Of a stretch of 64,000 nucleotides of DNA, positions 33,796-44,489 are shown piece after piece (position 1 is the stretch's first letter; every line of letters begins with the position of its first letter). Under the pieces are notes generated by a model, which did not search any database, had not been told where the DNA came from, and worked only from the letters and a program-made list of their open reading frames with translations. Origin of the DNA: CAWANP01 sp963783445 (GTDB taxonomy: Bacteria > Chloroflexota > Anaerolineae > JAAYZQ01); contig CAWANP010000012.1 of the NCBI GenBank assembly GCA_963783445.1, positions 124,001-188,000 of the forward strand. The letters are read 5' to 3'. The translations under genes were made by a program, and so were the position numbers.

Positions 33796-34883
33796 TCGAA
33801 TTCCCGCCCGAACCGATAGTAGGCTGCGCAGGCGCCCTCCGCCGAAACCATACAGGGGCCGATGGGCTGGGCTGGGGTACAGGCTGTATCAAAGAGGGGA
33901 CACTCGGAAGGTATAACGGTACCCCGCAGCACGTCACCGCAGAGGCAGCCCTTGTGCTCTCGTGTGGGACCAGGATCAACATCGAACGAGCGAGCAGCAT
34001 CATGGCTGGCAAACTCATCGCGGATGCGCAGCCCACTGGCAGGCACGGCACCCAAGCCGCGCCACTCGGCAGCGCCCACGGCAAAGACACTGTCCAGTAC
34101 CTCCAATGCCGCAGGATTTCCCTCACGGGTCACGCTGCGGGCATAGGTGTTGGCCACCGCAGGCCGCCCATCTTCGATCATGTCAACCAGGTCAGCCACC
34201 GCGCGGAGGATGTCCAGCGGCTCAAAGCCAGCAATGGCCACAGGCACAGCATAATCCTCCGGCAGAAAGCGCCAGGCGTCAGCGCCAATGATAGTGGCCA
34301 CGTGGCCGGGACCAATGATGCCATCCACAGCCACTTCACCCTCATCGAGGATGGCCCGAGTGGCGGGGGGGGTCAGTTTGTGCAGACTGAGGACGGAAAA
34401 GTTATCCAACTCCTCCGTCTGGGCCTGGAGCAGAGCAGCGGCAATGGTTGGCGCCGTCGTCTCAAAGCCAACGCCCAAAAAGACAACGGGGCGAGAGGAA
34501 TTTTCCCGCGCTATCTGCAAGGCGTCCAGGGTAGAGTACACCATCCTGACGTCGGCGCCGGAAGCCCTGGCATCCTGCAAGGTCTGGGCGCTTCCTGGCA
34601 CGCGGACCATGTCGCCAAAGGTGGTCAGAATCAAGTCCGGCACGCGAGCCAAGGCAATGGCATGGTCCAGGTCTGCGTTGGCTGTGACGCACACCGGGCA
34701 GCCTGGCCCGGAGCGGAGATCCACCGTGGGCGGCAGCAGGCTACGCAGGCCATAGCGCAGGATAGCGTGGGTATGGCCGCCGCAGAACTCCATGAGCCGA
34801 ATCGGCCGCGTGGAGCGAGCCTCAATACGAGACAAGAGATTGCGGGCCAGGGTAGGGTCTCGGAACTCGTCAATATATTTCAT
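33792..34883 (-). CDS. hypD: Fe(CN)2CO assembly protein HypD
   Basis: 363 residues. Conserved motifs: LMEFCGGHTHAI (Cys ligand), G-P-G-C-P-V-C-V-T, TTFGDMVRVPGS, GFETTAPT, GPGHVATIIGA, and C-terminal cysteines in EHKGCLCGDVLRG...ECPLF for the [4Fe-4S] cluster. The start is ATG 34883 (MKYIDEFRD), where homology begins; the frame stays open upstream without a ribosome site. Operon order is hypA-B-F-D-E. Confidence 0.95.
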   Translation of the reverse strand: MKYIDEFRDPTLARNLLSRIEARSTRPIRLMEFCGGHTHAILRYGLRSLLPPTVDLRSGPGCPVCVTANADLDHAIALARVPDLILTTFGDMVRVPGSAQTLQDARASGADVRMVYSTLDALQIARENSSRPVVFLGVGFETTAPTIAAALLQAQTEELDNFSVLSLHKLTPPATRAILDEGEVAVDGIIGPGHVATIIGADAWRFLPEDYAVPVAIAGFEPLDILRAVADLVDMIEDGRPAVANTYARSVTREGNPAALEVLDSVFAVGAAEWRGLGAVPASGLRIRDEFASHDAARSFDVDPGPTREHKGCLCGDVLRGTVIPSECPLFDTACTPAQPIGPCMVSAEGACAAYYRFGREFE

Positions 34884-34950
34884 GTTACCAGTATATACCA
34901 CTCGGCTTTTCTTCCCAACACACCGGGGCAGACAGTCACTCGCCACAGCA

Positions 34951-37310
34951 TCATTGGGTGTGCTTTGAATCAAGGGCGGCAAAGTGAGCCAACGCCGCCT
35001 GTCCCAGGCTGATGCCGCCATCATTGCACGGCACCTGCTGGTGCAGCAGTACCTGAAAACCAGCATCCTCTAGTCTGGGCACAGTCAGGGCCAGCAGCAA
35101 CCGGTTCTGGAAACAGCCACCGCTGAGCGCCACGGTCCGCGGGCTCTGCCCGGCAGCAATCTGCTGGCACACCGCAACGATCATCTCGGCCAGGGTCTGG
35201 TGGAACCGGTATCCGATCTCACCGGGGCTGGTGCCTTCCTCTACATCCGACTGGACCGCCTGGAGCAATTGGCGCAGGCGGATCACAGCCCCATCTTCTC
35301 CTTGCCTCTACTTCATAGGGGTAGGCCGGAGCATGGATGTCTGCTGCGCAGTCAGAGGCCCACCTGGTTGCCAGCATCTCCAGTTCAATGGCCGCCTGGG
35401 CCTCATAGGTCACCCGCTGCCGGACGCCGGCAAGGGCGGCCACGGCATCAAAGAGACGGCCTGCGGCTGACGTAAGCGGTGCGTTCAGGCCCCTGTCCAC
35501 CTGCTGGCGGAGGATGCGCAGGTCCTGGTCAGCAATCCCGGCAAAGGCCGGCATCTCGCCGGTCAAAGCATAGAGATAGCCCGCCGCCAATCGCCACGGA
35601 TTTCGGATAGCGCTTTCGCCACCAGGCATAGGCAGGTACTCCAAATGCGCCGCACGCTCGAAAACCGCGGTAGTCGCCAACAAAAAACTCCCCACCCCAG
35701 ATGCGGCCATCGGATCCATAGCCCGTACCATCCCAGGCCACACCGATCACGGGGCCAGATGCCGTTCCCCAGCCATTGTCGACAAGACAGGAAGCGATGT
35801 GGGCCTGGTGGTGCTGGATGGGCACGCGAGTCTCGGCCATCGGAGCTTTGCGCTTGCGCGAATTTGGTGGCAAAGTAGTCGGGATGAAGGTCGTGGGCGA
35901 AAAGCTCCGGCTCTGTGCGAAAAATGTGCTGAAAGAGCGCGACGGATGCCTCAAAGTGTTCCAGGGTCTCCAGGTTCTCCATGTCGCCGATATGCTGGCT
36001 GACAAAGGCAAAATCATCCCGCGTCAGGCTGAACGTGTTCTTTAGTTCGGAGCCCGTTGCCAGCATCTGTCCTGTCTTGAACGGCAACCGGACCGGAAGC
36101 GGCGCATATCCCCGCGAACGCCGGATGTACTGGGTGGATTGGGAAGTTGAAGATTGGCAAGTTGGGGATTGGGTGACAAACACCACCGAATCATCGTAGC
36201 GGGCATAGATATCGCGGTTGTGCATCAGGAAGGCATCGGCCAAGGGGCCCAAGCGCTGGCGGGCCTCGTCGTTGCTCTGGGCGATGGGCTCTTCGGATAG
36301 GTTGCCACTGGTCATCACCAGGGGGCGGCGCACGTCGCGCAAGAGAATGTGGTGCAGGGGAGTATAGGGCAGCATGACGCCCAGGTAGAGGTTCCGGGGA
36401 GCCACTTCCGGGACGATGGAAGAATCATCTCGCCAGCGCAGCAGGACGATGGGACACTGCTGGCTCGTGAGCAAGGATTCCTCCTCCTCGGATACGTGGC
36501 ACTGCCGGCGGACGTCGTCCATGGTGGCCATCATCACGGCCAGAGGCTTGGCCGGCCGGCCCTTCCGCGTCCGCAAGACGCCAACGGCAGTTGCATTCGT
36601 CGCGTCACAAGCCAGGTGAAAGCCACCCAGCCCTTTGATGGCCAGCACCTTGCCCGCTGCAAGCATCCGGCCAGCCAGCCGCACCGCGTCATCCCGCTCC
36701 GCGAGGTGGGCTCCGGCCGCACAGAATCCTCCAGCCAGACCTGGGGGCCACAGACTGGGCAGGCATTGGGTTGGGCGTGAAAGCGCCGGTCCAGCGGATC
36801 ATCATACTCGCGCTGGCAGTCGGGGCACATGACAAAGGGCTGCATGGTGGTCAGCGGCCGGTCGTAGGGGATGTCGCGGATGATGGTGAACCGCGGCCCG
36901 CAGTTCGTGCAATTGGTAAAGGGGTAGCGGTGGCGGCGGTCATTGGGATCCAGCAGCTCGCGCCGGCAGTCGGCACAGGTAGCAATGTCGGGCGAGATGA
37001 GCTGATAGCGTCCCTCCTCAGCTACGCTATGGCGGATCTCAAAGCCTTCATAGCCATGGGGGGAGGCCTCGACTACTTCCACCGCCACGATACGAGCCAG
37101 GGGCGGCGCCTGTTCTGTCAGGCCGTTGACAAAGGCGTCAAGAGCCGGGAGCGTGCCTTCCACCTCGATGTCGACCCCGCCCGAATGGTTTAGTACCCAG
37201 CCCGCAAGAGCATGGTCGCGGGCCAGGCGGTAGACAAAGGGCCGGAAACCAACGCCCTGCACCACCCCGCGCACACTGATTTGTCTTAGCGCGACTGACG
37301 GCTCAGCCAT
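34951..37310 (-). CDS. hypF: Carbamoyltransferase HypF, four frame breaks
   Basis: All HypF modules are present in order across several frames. Acylphosphatase: VRGVVQGVGFRPFVYRLA. Zinc fingers: C-A-D-C...C-T-N-C and C-P-D-C...C-P-V-C. YrdC-like: LAIKGLGGFHLACDAT. Kae1-like C-terminal: IQHHQAHIASCLVDNG, GVAWDGTGYGSDG, ALSGGCFQNRLLL. Breaks lie near 36714, 35859, 35662 and 35296; each is fixed by one base (for example AAAA to AAA at 35661-35664). The expected total is ~785 residues. Near 36130-36175 a repeat-like insertion adds S-P-T-C-Q-S-S-T-S-Q-S-T-Q. Clean single-base breaks in complete coding content suggest sequence errors, though a pseudogene is possible. Confidence 0.9.
36128..36175. 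repeat. Simple-repeat insertion inside hypF
   Basis: Minus strand CCCAATCCCCAACTTGCCAA continues as TCTTCAACTTCCCAATCCAC: degenerate CCAAyyy units. It adds roughly 10 residues rich in Ser/Thr/Gln between D-D-S-V-V and I-R-R-S-R-G-Y, where homologues have a short loop. Related to the units at 8.3, 12.8 and 33.6 kb. Confidence 0.5.
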
Positions 37311-37938
37311 TCCACCCAAGCCTCCAAACCGTCCCCAGTCTTGCAAGAAACCTGAAAGAAGGATACATCCTGATTCAGGGCGCGCACGGCCGTGGTAAAG
37401 GCTTCCAGGTCAAAGTCCAGGTAGGGCATCAGGTCAATCTTGTTGAGGACCAGAGCATCCACCGCAGCGAACATGCCCGGGTACTTGATGGGTTTATCGT
37501 CCCCTTCTGCAACGTGGGCGACCATCATATTGACATGCTCGCCCAGGGCAAAACCGGTTGGACAGACCAGGTTGCCTACATTCTCGATGAAGAGCAGGTC
37601 GATCTCACCCAGGGGCAGTCGCTGCAAAGCACTTCGCACCTGCGGTGCGTCCAGGTGGCAGCCGCCGCCGGTATTGATCTGGACGACCGGGGTGCCGGTT
37701 TCGGCCACCTTGTCGGCGTCTACGCGGCCAGCCACGTCGCCCTCGATGACGCCCAGCCGCAGCCGGCCCCGAAGCGCTTCTATGGTACGCAGGATCAAGC
37801 TGGTCTTGCCAGCGCCAGGCGAAGCCATGACGTTGACGGCCAACACCTGTTGCTCGTCGAGCATCTGTCGATTCTCGAGCGCGACCAAGTCGTTGGCGCT
37901 CAAGATATCCTCCAAGACGGGGAGATTTCTACGGACAT
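37286..37938 (-). CDS. hypB: Nickel-insertion GTPase HypB
   Basis: 209 residues in the main frame. G1 is NVMASPGAGKTSLIL, then VIEGDVAGRVDADKV, NTGGGCHLDAPQV (metal-site Cys-His), ENVGNLVCP, and VLNKIDLMPY (G4). No N-terminal His-rich nickel store. The main frame begins only at TTG 37915, but ATG 37938 has AGGGAGGAG 7 bases upstream and encodes MSVEISP; a single missing base near 37917 would join it to LEDILSAND, the expected start. Overlaps the proposed hypF start. Confidence 0.94.
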
Positions 37939-37952
37939 GAACGCACTCCTCC

Positions 37953-38297
37953 CTATTCTATCTCAATACTGGCGACAGAAAATTCTCTGCCGCTGATAAT
38001 CTCACCCCCCAGGGCTTCGCATTCGGGACAGGCCCACAACCGGCTGTCGGGTGGCACGTACTCGGCACCACAAACGTGGCACCGGACCCGGGCAGGAATG
38101 CGCTCAAAATTCAGTTCTGCACCCTGGGCCAGGGTATCTTTGGACATAAAGTCAAAGTAGAATTGAATCGAGTCATCCACAAACCCGGTCAGCTCGCCAA
38201 TGACCAGGTTAATGCCCAGTATGCGCTGGGCATTGGACTGCTTGGCATGGCGAAGAACAATGTCCAAGATACTCTGTGTAATCGATAGCTCGTGCAT
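37953..38297 (-). CDS. hypA: Nickel chaperone HypA
   Basis: 114 residues. It begins M-H-E-L-S-I with the nickel-binding His2, and has the zinc site C-H-V-C-G...C-P-E-C. It delivers nickel with HypB. First gene of hypABFDE. Confidence 0.96.
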   Translation of the reverse strand: MHELSITQSILDIVLRHAKQSNAQRILGINLVIGELTGFVDDSIQFYFDFMSKDTLAQGAELNFERIPARVRCHVCGAEYVPPDSRLWACPECEALGGEIISGREFSVASIEIE

Positions 38298-38305
38298 AGC
38301 GGCGC

Positions 38306-38328
38306 ATTATACCACAGAAGGGCCTGGT
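38306..38328 (-). promoter_or_regulatory. Probable hypA promoter giving a near-leaderless mRNA
   Basis: Minus strand TATAAT at 38311-38306. The -35 box is weak. The -10 ends 9 bases before the hypA ATG (38297), so transcripts would start within ~2 nt of the codon; hypA also has no clear ribosome site. Confidence 0.45.
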
Positions 38329-38448
38329 CCGAAAATCCAGTGTTTCCTGAGAGCCCTGAAGAAAGACTCAATTCTGACTCATGCACAAAGGCTGGCACTT
38401 GCCAAATCGCCTGGCTCGTGGTACGATTGCCGGTGGAGGGAGACAAAC

Positions 38449-40263
38449 TTGACTACCGACATTGCACTCATGCTGGCCATCCTGGCCATTTCGATCCTGC
38501 TCTTCATCACCGACTGGCTCCGTGTAGACGTGGTTGCGATACTGGTATTGCTGGCCCTGATCTTGACTGGCCTCATCACCCCGGAAGAAGCTTTCGAGGG
38601 TTTCAGCAGTCCGGCTGTTATCACGGTATGGGCCATCTTTATTGTCAGTGGTGGTTTGTTCTATACCGGTGTGGCGAATCTGTTGGGCGATCGGATGCTG
38701 AAAGTGGCCGGCACCAGTGCTCGTCGCCTGGTGGGCGTGCTGATGACCACCGTGGGCCTAATGTCGGCGGTGATGAACAACGTGGGTGCCACGGCCGTCA
38801 TGATGCCGGCAACCGTGTCTATGGCCCGCAAAGCCCAGATCAGTGTCTCCAAGCTCCTGCTCCCCCTTGCTTTTGGCTCGCTGATGGGCGGGATGATAAC
38901 CCTGATTGGCACTCCACCCAACATTCTGGCCAGCGATGCCCTGCGCATGGCAGGCTTTGAGCCCTTTTCCTTACTTGACTTTGCACCCGTCGGCCTGACC
39001 ATCCTCGTCCTCGGTGTGGCATATGTGGTAGTGGTTGGCATTCGGTTTCTGCCTGACCGAACGCCAGCGGAGCTGCTGGCAGGAGCAGCAGGCTCTGATA
39101 CGGATCTGGTAGACCTCTATCGCTTGGGTGAGCGTCTATTCAGGGCACGCATCCCTACTGGTTCTCCACTCATCGGCCAACGACTAGCCAAAAGTGGCTT
39201 GCGAGAGGATTTTGATCTATCCGTCATCGCCATGGAACGGTGGGGGGGCACGCGCCTTGTGCCCGATAAAGATACCATCCTGCGCCGGGGTGACGTCCTG
39301 CTGATCGAAGGCATGAGTGACAACGTGGTGTGGGCCGGGCAGACAGGACGCCTGGATGTACAGCCCGAAGTGGGCGTGCATGACAAAGAGTTACAATCGG
39401 AAGTAATCGGCATCGCTGAGGTACTCCTGTCCCCGCACTCTAACCAGGCGGGAAAGACGCTGGCCGAAATTCAGTTTCGTGATAAATATCATCTGAGCGT
39501 CCTGGCGGTTCTGCGGGACAGCCGTCCCCGCCGCACCGGCCTGGCTGATCTGCCGCTCCGTTTTGGAGACACGCTGCTGGTACAAGGCCCCAGGCATAAC
39601 TTCCAGATCCTTGGGCGCGAGGCCGACTATGTGGTCCTCGGCGACATAGAGAGCGCCCCCCCTCTGCGTAGCCAGAAAGTGCCTGTGGCAATTGGGATTC
39701 TGGCTGTCATGCTGGTGCCAGTCGTGGCCGGTTGGCTGCCCATCACGGCTGCGGCATTGCTCGCTGGCATACTGATGGTACTCACCGGCTGCTTGACCAT
39801 GGATGAGGCCTACCAGTCCATTGAATGGAAAGCTGTCTTTCTCGTTGCTGGCACACTTCCCTTGGGTATCGCCATGGAGAAAACAGGGACAGCGGACTTT
39901 TTGGCGGGACTGATGGTCAACGCCGTGGGCGGACTCGGTCCCGTGGCTCTGCTGGCGGGGTTCTACATCCTGACCAATCTGCTGACCCAATTCATGTCCA
40001 ACGCTGCCAGTACGGTCCTCATCGCCCCAATTGCCATCGAATCCGCCCTCCAGGTTGGCAGCGAGCCCCATGCCCTGCTGATGGCAGTTGCCGTAGGAGC
40101 GTCCGCCGGGTTTCTTACTCCGGTGGCCCACCAGTCCAATGTGCTGGTCATGGGACCTGGAGGCTACCGCTTTGGCGACTATTTCAAGGCGGGTCTTCCC
40201 TTGAATATCATAGCCCTACTCACTGTGCTGGTCGTCGTGCCTCTGGTGTGGCCCTGGCCCTAA
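38449..40263 (+). CDS. SLC13/DASS-type transporter with two RCK_C (TrkA_C) domains
   Basis: 604 residues. Membrane helices at the N- and C-terminal halves flank two soluble RCK_C domains (about residues 200-290 and 300-385; G-R-D-D-L-like D-F-D-L-S-V-I-A and Y-H-L-S-V-L-A-V). Typical family text: SSPAVITVWAIFIVSGGL, NNVGATAVMMPATVSMA, LIGTPPNILASDAL, LTQFMSNAASTVLIAPIA, and a C-terminal TPVAHQSNVLVMGPGGY. It probably carries an anion or dicarboxylate; the substrate is not readable. TTG 38449 is chosen for its GGAGGGAG site. Confidence 0.88.
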   Translation: MTTDIALMLAILAISILLFITDWLRVDVVAILVLLALILTGLITPEEAFEGFSSPAVITVWAIFIVSGGLFYTGVANLLGDRMLKVAGTSARRLVGVLMTTVGLMSAVMNNVGATAVMMPATVSMARKAQISVSKLLLPLAFGSLMGGMITLIGTPPNILASDALRMAGFEPFSLLDFAPVGLTILVLGVAYVVVVGIRFLPDRTPAELLAGAAGSDTDLVDLYRLGERLFRARIPTGSPLIGQRLAKSGLREDFDLSVIAMERWGGTRLVPDKDTILRRGDVLLIEGMSDNVVWAGQTGRLDVQPEVGVHDKELQSEVIGIAEVLLSPHSNQAGKTLAEIQFRDKYHLSVLAVLRDSRPRRTGLADLPLRFGDTLLVQGPRHNFQILGREADYVVLGDIESAPPLRSQKVPVAIGILAVMLVPVVAGWLPITAAALLAGILMVLTGCLTMDEAYQSIEWKAVFLVAGTLPLGIAMEKTGTADFLAGLMVNAVGGLGPVALLAGFYILTNLLTQFMSNAASTVLIAPIAIESALQVGSEPHALLMAVAVGASAGFLTPVAHQSNVLVMGPGGYRFGDYFKAGLPLNIIALLTVLVVVPLVWPWP

Positions 40264-40321
40264 GGGCGTTATAGGATCTCCTGGGTCTACGAACTGTCAC
40301 GATCCACAGCCACTCTGGAAT

Positions 40322-40350
40322 TTGCACTTTTTTCGAGGTTGCGGTACACT
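40322..40350 (+). promoter_or_regulatory. groESL promoter
   Basis: TTGCAC (40322-40327), 17-base spacer, TACACT (40345-40350), immediately before the CIRCE element. Confidence 0.8.
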
Positions 40351-40359
40351 ATACGCGCG

Positions 40360-40386
40360 TTAGCACTCGTTCACCTGGAGTGCTAA
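40360..40386. promoter_or_regulatory. CIRCE operator (HrcA binding site)
   Basis: TTAGCACTC-N9-GAGTGCTAA, a perfect match to the consensus, located at the start of the groESL transcript. HrcA is not encoded in this window. Confidence 0.97.
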
Positions 40387-40431
40387 CGCGCTCACTGCGT
40401 CAAACAAACAATATTCTAGGAGGAAGGCGAA

Positions 40432-40725
40432 ATGGCGCTAAATCTCAAACCATTGGCAGACCGCCTGGTAGTAGAACCTACCGAGCAGGAAGAAATCACG
40501 GCTAGCGGCATCTATGTGCCCGAAACAGCCAAAGAGAAGCCCCAGGAGGGCAAGGTCGTCGCCGTCGGCCCAGGCCGCAAAGACGACGATGGTGACCGCA
40601 TCGACATGGACGTCAAAGAGGGCGACAAGGTCCTCTACGCCAAGTACGCCGGCACCGAGGTCAAGCTCGAGGGCAACAAGTACCTCATTCTCAAGGAAAG
40701 CGATATCCTCGCTATCCTGCTGTAA
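40432..40725 (+). CDS. groES: Co-chaperonin GroES
   Basis: 97 residues: KPLADRLVVEP at the N-terminus, the mobile loop at E-I-T-A-S-G-I-Y-V-P, the roof loop and C-terminal YLILKESDILAIL. AGGAGG precedes the ATG. Caps GroEL, encoded 36 bp downstream. Confidence 0.98.
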   Translation: MALNLKPLADRLVVEPTEQEEITASGIYVPETAKEKPQEGKVVAVGPGRKDDDGDRIDMDVKEGDKVLYAKYAGTEVKLEGNKYLILKESDILAILL

Positions 40726-40760
40726 GCAATTACCTACCGAACCAAAAGGAGTCTACTGAT

Positions 40761-42398
<1,638 letters not shown>

Positions 42399-42409
42399 AA
42401 AATCACATA

Positions 42410-42480
42410 CAACCAGCCGCCCGGCGGCTGGTTGTGCCATGCTGCTAGATTCAGCAGCCCCTCCATCTGGAGGGGCTGCT
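42410..42480 (+). terminator. Two tandem strong hairpins after groEL
   Basis: Hairpin 1 (42410-42434) has an 11-bp stem CAACCAGCCGC/GCGGCTGGTTG with a 3-base loop. Hairpin 2 (42453-42480) has a ~12-bp stem AGCAGCCCCTCC/GGAGGGGCTGCT. Neither has a clear U-run, so termination may need Rho or the hairpins protect the 3' end. The remaining ~120 bp before the next promoter shows nothing else. Confidence 0.65.
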
Positions 42481-42605
42481 GGTGCGTATGTACCAGCGGC
42501 TGAGAACGGTGGGCTCCCAGGGTCGATCTGCCGGTACGGGGCAGTTTCCTCTATCATGAGAAGCTTGAGCATGGAAGAATCACCTATCTGGAAGCTCGCA
42601 GCTTT

Positions 42606-42634
42606 TTGCGATAGCCCGGTAGATGTGGTATAAT
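42606..42634 (+). promoter_or_regulatory. Promoter of the LCP gene
   Basis: TTGCGA (42606-42611), 17-base spacer, perfect TATAAT (42629-42634). Confidence 0.72.
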
Positions 42635-42708
42635 CCCACTCGCCTGCCCTGACTGAGCCCGGTCATGGCCCGAAACCGGGTTTCAGCGACCCTTGTGAGG
42701 TGGTCTGA

Positions 42709-44247
42709 TTGAGTAACAAGGAACCGCATAGTCAGAATCAACCCAGGAGGCAAAGTGGCCCTCCTGCGTGGGCGCGTGCGCTCATTGGCCTTTTCCTGGT
42801 TTTATTCTTCCTCGGTGGACTCCTGGCCGGCTACCTCTTTTACATCACTGTCCGGGAGTTCGTGGCTCACACCGAACTACCGGCATTGCCCGTTGTCCGG
42901 TTGCCATCGATCAGCCTACCCGAGGCTGTGGCTGATGTGGAGAATCCCCTGGAGCCGCTGCCCCAGATGCCAGAGATGACGCCGATTGCCGGTTCAGGAG
43001 AAGTCGTCTACTCGGCTCCCCCACCAGCCACTCCAGCTCCGGTCGGTGAGCGAATCAATATCCTTTTGGTGGGAATCGATCGACGCGGGGGAACAGGCTG
43101 GGGCTATCGCACCGATACAATCATCATCCTGACTATAGATCCGTTCAACAAGACAGCCGGGATGCTTTCCATACCCCGTGATCTTCAACTGTCAATCCCG
43201 GAAAATGGAGACAATCGGATCAACACCGCCAACGTTTGGGGCTACGAGTACGACTACCCAGGAGGCGGTCCGGCTCTTCTGAAACGGACGATCGAGTCCA
43301 ATTTTGGCGTTCCTATTGACTATTATGTTATGGCCGACTTTAAGGCATTTGTCGAGATCGTTGATACCCTTGGGGGCATCGACGTAAACGTGCCCACCGA
43401 ACTGCATGATACCAAGTACCCCGATCCGAGGCCCGGCGATCAATACGCTTTCAAGACGATCCACTTTGACCCTGGTTGGCAGCATATGAATGGCGAACGT
43501 GCCCTCAAGTATGCTCGCTCGCGCATGAGCACCAGTGACTTTGACCGGGCCAAGCGACAGCAGATGATCCTCGTCGCCATCCGTGACAAAGCTCTGAATC
43601 TGAATTTGCTGCCCAAGCTGCCGACCCTGGCTGCGACTTTGGCCAACAACGTCAAGACCGACATGACGATGGATGAGATGGCCGAAATGGCACCTCTCGC
43701 ACCGCAGATTGACACGGCCAACATCAAGCAAGCGGTCTTGGAGAAGCCACTGGTGTATGCGTTCCGTCGTGAGGACGGCGCCGCGGTGCAATTGCCCAAG
43801 TGGGACTTGATCAACCCAGTGATTGCCGATCTGTTCACAGCGCCACAAGCGCTTCTTCCGGTAGAGCCGACACCAACGCCAGCGCCTACTGCCCCGCCTA
43901 CACCGACACCCACACTAGCTCCGGTCGAGATCAAAGACTTGAAGGAGTTGGCCGGCGAGGGCGCGCGTATCGCCGTACAGAATGGGACATCGCAGCCCAA
44001 TTTTGCGGCGCGCGTGGCGACCATGCTGATGGAAGAGGGCTTCCAGGTTGTTGAATTTGGCGATGCCGACCGCCTGGACTATCCGATGACAGTCATCGTG
44101 GACTATACCGGCAAAGTCTATACCTTGGAACGCTTGATAGAGCTGTTTCAGCCGGCACCGGAGAACGTGCGCCGCAGTCCGAATCTGCGCAGCGAGATCG
44201 ACATCCGAGTCATCGTGGGGCAGGATTTCTTCCTGTCGCAGCAATAG
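42709..44247 (+). CDS. LytR-CpsA-Psr (LCP) family glycopolymer transferase
   Basis: 512 residues from a TTG start (GAGGTGG upstream). One membrane helix at ~20-45, then a Pro-rich linker, then the LCP domain: NILLVGIDRRGGTGWGYRTDTIIILTIDP, MLSIPRDLQLSIP, NTANVWG, VDTLGGIDVNVP, ALKYARSRMSTSDFDRAKRQQ (catalytic Arg/Asp). A second Pro/Thr-rich linker (~390-405) leads to a LytR_C domain (ARIAVQNGTSQPNFAARVA). LCP enzymes attach polymers from lipid carriers to the cell wall; the two membrane glycan genes at 51-55 kb may feed such a pathway. Confidence 0.93.
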   Translation: MSNKEPHSQNQPRRQSGPPAWARALIGLFLVLFFLGGLLAGYLFYITVREFVAHTELPALPVVRLPSISLPEAVADVENPLEPLPQMPEMTPIAGSGEVVYSAPPPATPAPVGERINILLVGIDRRGGTGWGYRTDTIIILTIDPFNKTAGMLSIPRDLQLSIPENGDNRINTANVWGYEYDYPGGGPALLKRTIESNFGVPIDYYVMADFKAFVEIVDTLGGIDVNVPTELHDTKYPDPRPGDQYAFKTIHFDPGWQHMNGERALKYARSRMSTSDFDRAKRQQMILVAIRDKALNLNLLPKLPTLAATLANNVKTDMTMDEMAEMAPLAPQIDTANIKQAVLEKPLVYAFRREDGAAVQLPKWDLINPVIADLFTAPQALLPVEPTPTPAPTAPPTPTPTLAPVEIKDLKELAGEGARIAVQNGTSQPNFAARVATMLMEEGFQVVEFGDADRLDYPMTVIVDYTGKVYTLERLIELFQPAPENVRRSPNLRSEIDIRVIVGQDFFLSQQ

Positions 44248-44489
44248 ACACAGGCCACTGGCAGCCTGTGACAATTCGCCTATTGGCGCTATCCTTGACG
44301 CAGCGTTGTACTGATTGCCAGGCCCAACAGCAACCTGGGGCTCCCTGGCTTCCGTGGCAAGGTCTTTGCCGGACCGTGTGTGCGCGGTTTCGCGAGGATC
44401 TTTTTTCATTGGGGGAAGCATTGAAGCGTTACCAAAAAAGCTATCGCCAGAGCGAGGCCAATAGGGACCCGAGTGAGACAGTTGGGTTG

